A DNA stretch of 64,000 nucleotides from Acinetobacter portensis (GTDB taxonomy: Bacteria; Pseudomonadota; Gammaproteobacteria; Pseudomonadales; Moraxellaceae), in NCBI RefSeq assembly GCF_023158935.1, contig NZ_CP096120.1, positions 744,001 through 808,000 of the forward strand. The letters run 5' to 3'. Below the pieces are notes generated by a model, which was given only the letters and a program-made list of their open reading frames with translations, was not told the origin of the DNA and did not search any database. The first letter of the stretch is position 1. Each line of letters begins with the position of its first letter. The position numbers were made by a program, and so were the translations under genes. Positions 17,657 through 26,314 of this stretch are shown piece by piece.

Positions 17657-17953
17657 ATGTCACCTATTTATTTATTTACCTCCAAATCTATGGGACTTCC
17701 ATCGGCAGTATTCACATCTTTCGATTTAGCATCTGATTGGATTAAAAGTAACTATTTAAGCGGTATTTTAATGGAATATCCAGTCGATCAAAGTTGTTAT
17801 GACTGGGCGATTGAGAGTGGGTATTTTAAAGAAAAGTCAGTTATTGATCGCTCTCCAACTTTCATTGAAAAATTTGTATCTGCATATCAGCAAAACTGGC
17901 ATTTTGAACATGGTGAAGAACTCTGTCATCAAAATATGCAAGACAAAACATAA
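17657..17953 (+). CDS. Small conserved protein (DUF7710-like)
   Basis: A 98-aa soluble protein. The pattern YLFTSKSMGLPSAVFTSFDLASDWI, then L-G-L-EYPVDQSCYDWAIESGYF, then FIEKFVSAYQQNWHFEHGEE matches what I recall of the small DUF7710 family; I am not certain of the family number. No function is known. Expression may be controlled by the CRP-type palindrome 57 bp upstream. A terminator follows the stop. Confidence 0.65.
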   Translation: MSPIYLFTSKSMGLPSAVFTSFDLASDWIKSNYLSGILMEYPVDQSCYDWAIESGYFKEKSVIDRSPTFIEKFVSAYQQNWHFEHGEELCHQNMQDKT

Positions 17954-17955
17954 AT

Positions 17956-17991
17956 AAGCAAAGAGACGAAAGAATCATCCCTTTGCTTTTA
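17956..17991 (+). terminator. Terminator after the DUF7710-like gene
   Basis: AAGCAAAG / CTTTGCTT arms with a 17-base loop, followed by TT. Confidence 0.5.
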
Positions 17992-18019
17992 AGTTTGAAT
18001 ACCTATAAATGAATTAAGC

Positions 18020-18637
18020 TTAGAACGGTAAATTTGAAAGCTTATTTAGAAAATGTGGAATTAAGCGTGGTTCAATAATAATTGTGATGATGACACCGTA
18101 AGCTGCACCCCATAAATGTGCGCTGTGGTTAATGTTACTGTTTCCTTTTTTGCCAGACCAAATGCTATATACAACATATAAAATAGCAAAAATAATGGCA
18201 GGAACAGGAATGAAAAATACAAAAATAAGTTTCCAAGGTTCAAATAAAATATACGCAAATAAAACAGCGGAAACAGCACCTGAAGCACCAAGACTTGCCC
18301 ATCTATGATCATTCTTATGTTGTAAATAACTTGGAATAATGGCGGCAATTAATCCACCCAAATAAAACAATACAAAGCCTAAATCGAATAAATACTGACG
18401 ATAAAAAGTTTCAATAATGCTTCCAAAGAAGAACAAAGTGAACATATTGAAAAGTAAGTGCATGCCATCTGCGTGAACAAAACCATGCGTAATAAATCGA
18501 TCATATTGACCTTTTTGCATAGCAGGTGGCCAAAAAATAAGACGATTCATTAAGTTTTGATTGGAAAATGCCAAGAATGAGATGATCACTGTAATAATAA
18601 TGATCGTAACAGTATGGTTAAAAGGTAATTCGAACAT
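18020..18637 (-). CDS. Rhomboid-family intramembrane serine protease
   Basis: A 205-aa six-helix rhomboid that cleaves transmembrane substrates inside the inner membrane. The catalytic serine lies in GASGAVSA (about 118-125), the partner His in NHSAHLWGAAYG (about 170-181), and the family HxxxHxxFN-like segment appears as HADGMHLLFNMFTLFFFG (about 55-72). A second, longer rhomboid occurs at 32197-33003. NfuA is divergent, 160 bp away. Confidence 0.88.
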   Translation of the reverse strand: MFELPFNHTVTIIIITVIISFLAFSNQNLMNRLIFWPPAMQKGQYDRFITHGFVHADGMHLLFNMFTLFFFGSIIETFYRQYLFDLGFVLFYLGGLIAAIIPSYLQHKNDHRWASLGASGAVSAVLFAYILFEPWKLIFVFFIPVPAIIFAILYVVYSIWSGKKGNSNINHSAHLWGAAYGVIITIIIEPRLIPHFLNKLSNLPF

Positions 18638-18797
18638 AGTTAAAGCTAATCAGAAATTATTCTTCGATTATCCATAATGCCATTAAATTCATTAAAATTT
18701 TGAACTTTTATAATTAATCCGACAAATTTAGTTGAATTTTAAAAATTACCCCGCATCTTCAGTTAGAATAGCGACTTCAGCTTGAGGAAATATTGAT

Positions 18798-19436
18798 ATG
18801 TCGACTGATAACACCAGCACTGCAGTTGCAGAAGAAATTCCAAACTTATTAATTACTCCGACTGCTCAAGAGTATTTAGCGGATTTATTAGCAAAACAAA
18901 ATACGCCAGGTATTGGTGTGCGTGTGTTTGTGGAAAATCCTGGTACGCCACGTGCTGAATGTTGTATGGCTTATAGTGCTCCTGAAGAAGTGCTTCCTAC
19001 AGATTACAAACAAGATTACCCAGATTTTCCTGCATATGTAGATGCGCCATCTATTCCATATTTATTAGATGCGGTAATTGATTACAATAAAGACCGTTTT
19101 GGTGGCCAGCTTACATTCCGTGCACCAAACTCTAAGGTTCCGCGTGTAGGTCCAGATGCTTCAATGGAAGAGCGTATTACTTATATTTTACAATCTGAAA
19201 TTAATCCTGGCTTAGCAGGGCATGGTGGTAACTGTGCATTGGTTGAAGTTGTAGAAGATGAAGAGCATGGTTTAACAGCAGTTCTTAAATTTGGCGGTGG
19301 TTGCCAAGGTTGTTCAGCAATTGACGTGACATTAAAGCAAGGTGTTGAAACAACATTAAAACAGCATATTCCTGAGTTAGGACGTGTTGTAGATCAAACA
19401 GATCATACACAAGCCGATGGTGCTTACTTTAAATAA
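18798..19436 (+). CDS. nfuA: Fe-S biogenesis protein NfuA
   Basis: A 212-aa Fe-S cluster carrier with an N-terminal degenerate A-type domain (LLITPTAQEYLADLL, GIGVRVFVENPGTPRAECCM) and a C-terminal Nfu domain with the cluster-binding CxxC in GGGCQGCSAIDVTLKQGVE (about 170-188). NfuA hands 4Fe-4S clusters to apo-proteins, especially under oxidative or iron stress. GAGGAAA precedes the ATG. The neighbouring Fur-box-preceded receptor suits an iron-related neighbourhood, but a terminator separates them. Confidence 0.95.
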   Translation: MSTDNTSTAVAEEIPNLLITPTAQEYLADLLAKQNTPGIGVRVFVENPGTPRAECCMAYSAPEEVLPTDYKQDYPDFPAYVDAPSIPYLLDAVIDYNKDRFGGQLTFRAPNSKVPRVGPDASMEERITYILQSEINPGLAGHGGNCALVEVVEDEEHGLTAVLKFGGGCQGCSAIDVTLKQGVETTLKQHIPELGRVVDQTDHTQADGAYFK

Positions 19437-19448
19437 TTCATAAGTATA

Positions 19449-19482
19449 AAAAATAGCCTCCAATTTTGGAGGCTATTTTTTG
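19449..19482 (+). terminator. Terminator after nfuA
   Basis: A long stem AAAAATAGCCTCC / GGAGGCTATTTTT with a small loop, 12 bases after the stop. Confidence 0.88.
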
Positions 19483-19495
19483 ACTAAAATACAAA

Positions 19496-19514
19496 ATAAA
19501 TAAGAATCATTATT
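19496..19514. promoter_or_regulatory. Putative Fur box
   Basis: AAGAATCATTATT matches the right half of the Fur consensus (AATCATTATC) at 9 of 10 positions; the left half is weaker. It lies about 90 bp upstream of the TonB receptor start. Confidence 0.55.
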
Positions 19515-19604
19515 AATAAGCGTTGCATTTAGATTTAAATTAACTACAATGTGTTACGAAAAAGTTACATATTCTCTCCTCAATTGCATGTGAGTTGATT
19601 TCAA

Positions 19605-21674
19605 ATGACGCAAAAATTTCTTAAAAATACTTTAGCCGTATCAGTTTTATTGGTATTAAATACAACTGTGGCTGCTAGTGAGCAAGTAACAGAAAAAACA
19701 AATACAACGCAATTAGAAAAAATTGTTGTGACTGCTAGTGGCTATGGGCAAAAAATTGAGGATGCACCAGCTTCAATTTCAGTTATTACAGCAGAAGATC
19801 TAGAAAAGCGTTCATACAGTGATATCACGGATGCTTTAAAGAATGTTCCAGGTGTATTTGTGAGTGGTGGTGGCTCAAACCAAACAATTTCTATTCGTGG
19901 TATGGGTGCGGATTACACGCTTTTTCTAATTGATGGTAAGCCAATGAATGATGGCAAACTATTGACAACAAATGGTGGTGTTCATGGTGCAAATGTTAAT
20001 TTTTTACCACCAGTAGAAGCGATTGAGCGTATAGAAGTAATTCGTGGCCCGTCATCATCACTTTATGGTTCAGATGCGATGGGCGGTGTAATTAATATTA
20101 TTACCAAAAAACATCAAGATAAATTAACAGCTAGTATTCGTACAGAATACATTAAGGCAGATAAGTCAAATGAAGTGAACAATGATGCAACGAATACAAG
20201 TTTGTATTTAAATGCTCCATTGATCAAAGACCTTTTATCTTTACAGCTTAATGCTGGATTACAAACGACAGAAGAAAGTTCTTTAAAAATTAATAATAAA
20301 GAATCAAATGAAAGTGACCCTGAGTTTGAGAAAAAAAATATAGGTCTAAAATTTGTTTTAACGCCCAATAAAAACAATACCATTACGGCTGAATATTTAA
20401 ATACCCAACAAGAGCGTACACATACGTCAGGTATTAGTTTACCAATTACTACAACACCAAGTTATTCAGAGCTTGAAAAAAATACATATAGTTTAAGTCA
20501 TGAATTTAAAAAAGATAAATTTACAGTTACATCTTATGCTCAGTTAGATAAAGATGCTAATAATGCAAGTACAGGGCGAGATGTCATTATTAATAATAAT
20601 GGGGATACAGTTAAATCGCCAGGCGGTATTAATTTTGAAACACTAACTCTTAACTCACAAGGGACGTATTTTTTTGATAAGCACGCATTAACACTTGGTG
20701 CAAATTATAAAGATGAAAGTCTTGAAGATGGTGCAAGTAATTCTAATGTACAGTTGGCTACTCAAGTTGCGAAAATGGAGCGTTACCAATGGGCACTATT
20801 TGCAGAAGATACTTGGGATGTAAATGATAAATTAGCATTAACATTAAGTGGCCGTTTCGATAAAAATGAGCAGTTTGGAAATAATTTTAGTCCGAAGGCT
20901 TATGCAGTATATAAAGCTACAGATAGTTTTACTTTAAAAGGTGGTGTTATTTCTGGTTATAAGGCTCCAAGCTTACGTGATTCTGCACCAGAATACATGC
21001 TTAGTTCTATGGGAGGAGCTATTTTACCAAATCCAGATTTAGACCCAGAAAAAAGCTTAACTTATGAAGTTGGTTTTGCATTTAATGACAGTGATCTAGG
21101 TTTAGGAACAAGTCTGATGCTATTTAAAACAGACTTTGAAGATAAAATTACTCGTTCAGACAAAATTGAGGGTAGTACAGATAGAAATAGTCAATTTTAT
21201 GTAGACCATCCAGAGTTAGTTTATAATTCTCGAGGTTATACATATAAGTACAATGTGGATAAAGCCGAAATTAAGGGGATTGAGTTCACAACAGACTATC
21301 TTATTACAGATTATTTAAAGTATCGCCATTCTTATACCTATACAGATAGTGAGCAAAAATCTGGTGCAGATAAGGGTAAGCCTTTGAATGATATTTCTAA
21401 ACATATGTTTAATGTCGGTTTAGAATGGGATATTAATGACCAATGGTTATTATGGACGCAAGCTAATTATAGAAGTAAAACAATTGGTAATGCAGATGGT
21501 GAGCAACGTCCTGGTTATACTTTTGTAGATTTAGGTGCAGTTTATAAATATAGTGATCAATTACAGTTCTCTACAGGTATATATAACGTAGCCAATAAAA
21601 ATGTCCTTGATGATGGAAACTCATGGGTATTGGATGGTCGTCGTTATAGTGTTGCAATGAACTTTAAGTTTTAA
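19605..21674 (+). CDS. TonB-dependent siderophore receptor (FepA/CirA type)
   Basis: A 689-aa outer-membrane ligand-gated channel, probably for a catecholate siderophore. Signal peptide at residues 1-24. A TonB-box-like KIVVTAS lies near 39; the plug domain shows DAPASISVITAEDLEKRS, LKNVPGV, SIRGMGADYTLFLIDGKP, and the highly conserved IEVIRGPSSSLYGSDAMGGVINIITKK. The 22-strand barrel ends with aromatic Phe (SVAMNFKF). Length and the GRRYSVA ending suit the FepA/CirA group. A Fur box lies upstream. The ligand cannot be told from sequence. A methyltransferase gene and a second related receptor follow. Confidence 0.92.
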   Translation: MTQKFLKNTLAVSVLLVLNTTVAASEQVTEKTNTTQLEKIVVTASGYGQKIEDAPASISVITAEDLEKRSYSDITDALKNVPGVFVSGGGSNQTISIRGMGADYTLFLIDGKPMNDGKLLTTNGGVHGANVNFLPPVEAIERIEVIRGPSSSLYGSDAMGGVINIITKKHQDKLTASIRTEYIKADKSNEVNNDATNTSLYLNAPLIKDLLSLQLNAGLQTTEESSLKINNKESNESDPEFEKKNIGLKFVLTPNKNNTITAEYLNTQQERTHTSGISLPITTTPSYSELEKNTYSLSHEFKKDKFTVTSYAQLDKDANNASTGRDVIINNNGDTVKSPGGINFETLTLNSQGTYFFDKHALTLGANYKDESLEDGASNSNVQLATQVAKMERYQWALFAEDTWDVNDKLALTLSGRFDKNEQFGNNFSPKAYAVYKATDSFTLKGGVISGYKAPSLRDSAPEYMLSSMGGAILPNPDLDPEKSLTYEVGFAFNDSDLGLGTSLMLFKTDFEDKITRSDKIEGSTDRNSQFYVDHPELVYNSRGYTYKYNVDKAEIKGIEFTTDYLITDYLKYRHSYTYTDSEQKSGADKGKPLNDISKHMFNVGLEWDINDQWLLWTQANYRSKTIGNADGEQRPGYTFVDLGAVYKYSDQLQFSTGIYNVANKNVLDDGNSWVLDGRRYSVAMNFKF

Positions 21675-21680
21675 ATGATT

Positions 21681-21708
21681 ATGAGGGCTTAGGCCCTCAT
21701 TTCTTTTG
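21681..21708 (+). terminator. Terminator after the first TonB receptor
   Basis: ATGAGGGC / GCCCTCAT with a 4-base loop followed by TTCTTTTG. The T-run is interrupted, so read-through into the methyltransferase gene is possible. Confidence 0.65.
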
Positions 21709-21739
21709 TTTTAGATTGCTCGAGTGTTGAAGGTTCCGT

Positions 21740-23020
21740 ATGCAAAAAAATGAAGGTTACGTTATAGATACGACCTATCCATTATATTTTTATAAAGAAA
21801 TGCAGCCTCTTTGGCTTAAGACTATATTGGATGTTTTTGGATTACAAACTATTAATATTGATCAATCTTTTTCATATTTGGAGCTAGGTTGTGCGAAAGG
21901 CATTAATTTAATTATTGCAGCATTACATTATCCCCAAGGCAAATTTGTGGGAATTGATTTTAATCAAGAGCATATCCAATCGGCTAAAAAATTGGTACAG
22001 CTTCTAGACTTAAAAAATATAGAATTTATTGAAACAGATTTTGAAACATTCTTAGCAACGAATATCCAAAAATATGATTTTATTGTGAATCATGGGACAT
22101 TCTCTTGGGTGTCTTCAACACAACAGCAAAATATTTTAGAAATTGCATCTAAGTACCTTAATGATTTAGGTGTCTTTTATTTACATTACATGTGTTATCC
22201 AGGTTCAACTGAATTACAACCTATTCAAAAATTATTAAATTTGGTTGATCAAAAAAATGGCATGAGTTCTTTAGATGGCATTTACAAAGGTAAAGAGCTC
22301 TTTACTCAATTACGAGATGCGGGGGCCTTTATTGATTATCCAAAAATTCAACAAATACAAAAAACGCTTGAGCAAAATGATGAATATTTAGCACATGAGT
22401 TTTTAACAAATCATTGGCAGCCATTTTATAGTGTTGATGTTCATGAGCGTGTATTTGATGTAACTAAAATGGCATTTATTGGCAGTGCAAATCCTTGCGA
22501 TAACATTGAAAATATTAGTATTCCTTCAAAATTGCATCAAATCTTAAAAGATACAAAAGATCCTGCATTGAAGGAGTATCTAAAAGATATTGCAAGAAAC
22601 TCTAAGCAAAGATCCGATATTTTTCAGAAAAATCCTAAAAGGGTAACAACTGAAAAACAGTTAAATATTTTAAACTCAATAACATTTAAAGTAATTCGTG
22701 ATTATTATAAACATCAAAAAATTGTGTTTAAAACCCCTATAGGGAATATTCAAGCGCATGATAATGTTGTTTATCCATTATTAGATCTGCTAAAGCATAA
22801 CCATTGTAGTCTTGGTGACTTATCTAAATTAGTCCCATTTCAAAACAACTTATATTTTTTAATAGAAACAATATTTTTATTGATGAATGAAGGGTTTATA
22901 CATCCTTTTAAGAATGATATGGGGGCGGTAAATAATTTAAAAATAACAAGTTTTAATAATTTTATGCAAGATAGTAATATGCATTTAAGATTATCGAAAT
23001 ACTGTGTGGCTAATGTTTAA
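21740..23020 (+). CDS. Class I methyltransferase with C-terminal methyltransferase-regulatory domain (PKMT-like)
   Basis: A 426-aa SAM-dependent methyltransferase. The Rossmann core shows motif I YLELGCAKGINLI (about 45-57), motif II FVGIDFNQEHI (73-83), IEFIETDFE, and the motif IV region FIVNHGTFSWV. The segment after about residue 215 resembles the MethyTransf_Reg/PKMT middle and C-terminal domains, which as I recall also occur in rickettsial protein-lysine methyltransferases acting on outer-membrane protein OmpB. AAGG lies six bases before ATG 21740. It sits between two TonB receptor genes, each with a Fur box. A role in modifying a receptor or siderophore is inference. Confidence 0.75.
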   Translation: MQKNEGYVIDTTYPLYFYKEMQPLWLKTILDVFGLQTINIDQSFSYLELGCAKGINLIIAALHYPQGKFVGIDFNQEHIQSAKKLVQLLDLKNIEFIETDFETFLATNIQKYDFIVNHGTFSWVSSTQQQNILEIASKYLNDLGVFYLHYMCYPGSTELQPIQKLLNLVDQKNGMSSLDGIYKGKELFTQLRDAGAFIDYPKIQQIQKTLEQNDEYLAHEFLTNHWQPFYSVDVHERVFDVTKMAFIGSANPCDNIENISIPSKLHQILKDTKDPALKEYLKDIARNSKQRSDIFQKNPKRVTTEKQLNILNSITFKVIRDYYKHQKIVFKTPIGNIQAHDNVVYPLLDLLKHNHCSLGDLSKLVPFQNNLYFLIETIFLLMNEGFIHPFKNDMGAVNNLKITSFNNFMQDSNMHLRLSKYCVANV

Positions 23021-23054
23021 AAGGATATAAATAAAGAATATTTAAGTTATTTAC

Positions 23055-23079
23055 AAAACCGCTCCGGCGGTTTTTTTTA
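23055..23079 (+). terminator. Terminator after the methyltransferase gene
   Basis: AAAACCGC-TCCG-GCGGTTTT followed by more T residues. Confidence 0.88.
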
Positions 23080-23154
23080 TATTTGAAAATATATTCAGGA
23101 TGTAAATCTTGTAACTGTATTAGAGAGTCCTGTTAATTTAATATTAGTCGTAAT

Positions 23155-23173
23155 GATAATGATTTGCATTAAT
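23155..23173. promoter_or_regulatory. Putative Fur box for the second TonB receptor
   Basis: GATAATGATTTGCATTAAT agrees with the Fur consensus at about 14 of 19 positions, including the whole left GATAATGAT. It lies about 60-80 bp before the ATG. Confidence 0.65.
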
Positions 23174-23191
23174 TTTACATAGAGCTATAAA

Positions 23192-23230
23192 ATCCACCAA
23201 CTTTTTAATATTTCTTAACAGTTGGTGGGT
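23192..23230 (+). promoter_or_regulatory. 5'-UTR hairpin masking the Shine-Dalgarno sequence
   Basis: CCACCAACT (23194-23202) is perfectly complementary to AGTTGGTGG (23220-23228). Adjacent A-U and G-U pairs extend the stem to 11 bp with a 17-base loop. The right arm contains the GGTGGG that serves as ribosome site for ATG 23234. Confidence 0.6.
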
Positions 23231-23233
23231 CTA

Positions 23234-25252
23234 ATGCAACACAATTTTAGTAAAACAATATTAGCAAGTTTGATATTAAGTAGTCTTACAGGTGTAGTTT
23301 ATGCAGAAAATAATAATGAAAAAAATGCTGTAAATACTGAAACTGCAAAATTAGAAACGATAGTTGTGTCCGCAAGTGGGTTTGAGCAGAATATTAAAAA
23401 AGCAGCTGCAACTATTTCAGTATTATCACAAGAAGATATCAATAAAAAAGCATATCGTGATGTAACTGATGCACTTAAAGATGTACCTGGCGTAGTTGTA
23501 ACAGGTGGCGGTAGTTCAAGTGATATTAGTATTCGTGGTATGGGCAGTGCTTATACGGTCATTATGATTGATGGTAAAAAAGTAAATACACGTTCAGTCC
23601 GTCCAAATAGTGATAATTCTGGCATTGAGCAGGGTTGGTTGCCAGGTATTGAATCTATTGAGCGAATTGAGGTAATTCGTGGTCCAATGTCTGGACTTTA
23701 TGGTTCAGATGCAATGGGCGGTGTAATTAATATCATTACTAAAAAATCTGCGACAGAATGGTCTGGTGCTGTAAAAGTAGATACAACATTACAAGAAAAC
23801 TCAGATTCAGGAAATATTCATCAAACGAATGCTTATGTTTCAGGACCATTAATTAAAGATTTATTATCTTTAAAAGCCAACGCTACGTATTCGAAGCGTG
23901 AAGAAGACAATATTATTGGAGGTTATAAAGAACAAAAAATGCGTGCAGGTGGTGCAACATTAACCTTAACGCCAAATGATAAACACGCAATTGATTTTGA
24001 CTTTAAACGTTCTATTCAAAATCGTAATGGTAGTGTTGGAAAAACCATCGAAAATAAACCGAATAAGAAAGGTGAATATCCAACAGATTCATTAACAGAT
24101 TACTACCGTACCGAATACAGTATTTCACATAGAGGTGAAGTGGGGGCTGTTAAAACAAATTCCTATATTCAACGTGAAGAAAATGAAAATCCTTCAAGAC
24201 AAATGAAAGCAACCAACACGACGTTCAATACTAATAATCAGTTCCAGTTGGGTTCACATAATATTAGTTTTGGGGGAATGTATTTAAAAGAAGAACTAAA
24301 TGATCAAGGTAATCAATTAGAAGTAAATGGTAAAATTCTTTCAAAATTAGATCGTTATAGCTGGGCTTTATTTGCAGAAGATAACTGGAGAATTGTAGAT
24401 CCATTTGTTTTAACAACATCACTTCGTTTAGATAAAGATGAAAAATTTGGAGATAACTTAAGCCCTAAAGTTTATGGCGTTTGGACTTTAAATGATGAGT
24501 GGATTGTGAAAGGTGGTGTATCTACAGGTTATAAAACGCCTGCTTTACGTGCAACAGTTGCAGAGTGGGGGCAAGTAACTGGTGGTGGTCAAAGTAATGG
24601 TGTAATTGTTGGTAACCCAGACTTAAAACCTGAAAAAAGTATTAATTATGAAGTATCGGCAAATTGGGATAATAATGCGAATTTGAATGCAGGAATTACC
24701 GTATTTAATAGTGAATTTAAAGATAAAATTACAGAAATTCGTGTTTGTAATGGTGATTCGGGTTCAGCAGGTTGCCCTTGGTTAGGTGAGAACTTTGATT
24801 TTGTAAGTCTGCGTGAAAACGTAGATAAAGCCAATATGCGTGGTATTGAAACAACATTTGGTTGGCAAATAAATGATTCTGTTAAGTTAAATGCGAATTA
24901 TACATTTACAGACACAGAGCAAAAAAGTGGTGTAAATAAAGGCAAGCCACTGAATGAAATGCCAAAACATATGTTTAATACCACTGTAGATTGGCAAGCA
25001 ACAGATACTGTAGGTACTTGGACGCGTGTAAATTATCGTAGTGAAACGTCTGATTATTTAAGTCGTACTTCTATGGCTAAAGGCAAGCCTGCTTATACAA
25101 TGGTAGATGTTGGCTTAAACTATAAACCTACAGATAAAATTCAAGTAAATGCAGGCGTTTATAACGTATTCGATAAAAAAATTGATACCGACACATATAA
25201 CTATATATTAGATGGTCGTCGTTATAATTTAGGGTTAACTTATAAGTTCTAA
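23234..25252 (+). CDS. TonB-dependent siderophore receptor (FepA/CirA type), second copy
   Basis: A 672-aa outer-membrane receptor related to the one at 19605. ATG 23234 is preferred over TTG 23222 because GGTGGG sits five bases upstream. Signal peptide at residues 1-25 (ending VVYAEN). Plug motifs: ATISVLSQEDINKKA, LKDVPGV, ISIRGMGSAYTVIMIDGKK, and IEVIRGPMSGLYGSDAMGGVINIITKK. The barrel carries a Cys pair in the loop around CNGDSGSAGCPW, and it ends in LGLTYKF. A Fur box and an SD-masking hairpin lie upstream. Shared blocks with the first copy suggest ancient duplication with different ligand loops. Confidence 0.92.
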   Translation: MQHNFSKTILASLILSSLTGVVYAENNNEKNAVNTETAKLETIVVSASGFEQNIKKAAATISVLSQEDINKKAYRDVTDALKDVPGVVVTGGGSSSDISIRGMGSAYTVIMIDGKKVNTRSVRPNSDNSGIEQGWLPGIESIERIEVIRGPMSGLYGSDAMGGVINIITKKSATEWSGAVKVDTTLQENSDSGNIHQTNAYVSGPLIKDLLSLKANATYSKREEDNIIGGYKEQKMRAGGATLTLTPNDKHAIDFDFKRSIQNRNGSVGKTIENKPNKKGEYPTDSLTDYYRTEYSISHRGEVGAVKTNSYIQREENENPSRQMKATNTTFNTNNQFQLGSHNISFGGMYLKEELNDQGNQLEVNGKILSKLDRYSWALFAEDNWRIVDPFVLTTSLRLDKDEKFGDNLSPKVYGVWTLNDEWIVKGGVSTGYKTPALRATVAEWGQVTGGGQSNGVIVGNPDLKPEKSINYEVSANWDNNANLNAGITVFNSEFKDKITEIRVCNGDSGSAGCPWLGENFDFVSLRENVDKANMRGIETTFGWQINDSVKLNANYTFTDTEQKSGVNKGKPLNEMPKHMFNTTVDWQATDTVGTWTRVNYRSETSDYLSRTSMAKGKPAYTMVDVGLNYKPTDKIQVNAGVYNVFDKKIDTDTYNYILDGRRYNLGLTYKF

Positions 25253-25270
25253 TTGATAGACTACAAATAC

Positions 25271-25299
25271 TAAAAAGCCTCCAATTGGAGGCTTTTTTT
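25271..25299. terminator. Bidirectional terminator
   Basis: AAAAAGCCTCC-AATT-GGAGGCTTTTT followed by TT, between the receptor and the convergent gene at 25298. Confidence 0.88.
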
Positions 25300-26299
25300 A
25301 TTTCACTAGAATTTTTTGAGCTTGCTCAGAATAATAAAATTTTTCCAAATAAAAGCGAGCGCGAGTTTTTAAATGTTCAGTAGAAACCATTTTTTGAATA
25401 ATGGGCGCTAATAAATTTTGCAATTCATTTTGAACTAAGGCTTCATCAATATTTAAATCACGTAATAATAAATCTAAAGAGCGTTCTTGATTGCGTACAT
25501 ACCATGCATAAATACCATCATGAACTTGCTGTTTTAAATAGTTTGTTTGGCGAATGAAATCCCAAATTTCATGTCCCATTTCTACAGTTTTTGGTAAATC
25601 TTGCGTTTCAATATAGTTTTTTAAAACGGACAAAGGTTTGTCTTTAATTTTATGCCATAAATTTGCTTGGAAATGGTAAAGCTTATTGTCATCAAAATGA
25701 TTATTTAAAACTTGTTCACTCATTTGGCTGAACTTTTGAATATTCTTTTGCAAATAGTTATTTATGGTGTTTTCTAAATTGGAATCGGTCACTGTTTCTA
25801 ATACAGATTTTCCAATTTTCATAAAGCTTGAAACACCAGGAACGCTTTTCACCATTGCAGAATTATCTAAATAATCTTGAATAGAATGTTGAATAAGCTG
25901 TGTCACCATTGCTGAGAAGGCTTGATTGTTTACAACGGTTTTGATTAGGCGCTCTCTATGACCACTTTTACTTGCAACATATTGTGCAATTTTATCTACC
26001 GTTAAAACAGGAATAACATCTGCAATTTTAGTTGTTTCATTAATAGGGTGTACCAAAGCAAAACGAATATGTTCAGCAATTTGTTCAATTAAAAATGCGC
26101 TTGCAGGCGTTGCTAAAACTTGTGTTTGAATGAGCTGATTAATTTGTTCAAATGTCCAAATATCTTGAAGCTTTTGTTTTCTAAACCAATGATGAAAATG
26201 CAAAAACTCATCTTCAACTGTTTTAGCTTGAGAAAATTCATGTTCTAAAAATTCGAGATGAGCTTCGATGAGTTGCTCAATCATTGGGTTTTTTTGCAT
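25298..26299 (-). CDS. Hypothetical helical protein
   Basis: A 333-aa protein not recognised. It is predicted to be largely alpha-helical and is rich in Leu, Gln, Glu and His, with no signal peptide or clear membrane segment. A central region has small residues (SVPGVSSFMKIGKSVLETV). It lies 15 bp downstream of an alpha/beta hydrolase gene on the same strand, so the two are probably co-transcribed. The start at 26299 has a weak ribosome site (TAGG); Met6 is an alternative. Confidence 0.6.
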   Translation of the reverse strand: MQKNPMIEQLIEAHLEFLEHEFSQAKTVEDEFLHFHHWFRKQKLQDIWTFEQINQLIQTQVLATPASAFLIEQIAEHIRFALVHPINETTKIADVIPVLTVDKIAQYVASKSGHRERLIKTVVNNQAFSAMVTQLIQHSIQDYLDNSAMVKSVPGVSSFMKIGKSVLETVTDSNLENTINNYLQKNIQKFSQMSEQVLNNHFDDNKLYHFQANLWHKIKDKPLSVLKNYIETQDLPKTVEMGHEIWDFIRQTNYLKQQVHDGIYAWYVRNQERSLDLLLRDLNIDEALVQNELQNLLAPIIQKMVSTEHLKTRARFYLEKFYYSEQAQKILVK

Positions 26300-26314
26300 A
26301 AAAATTCTAAAAGC

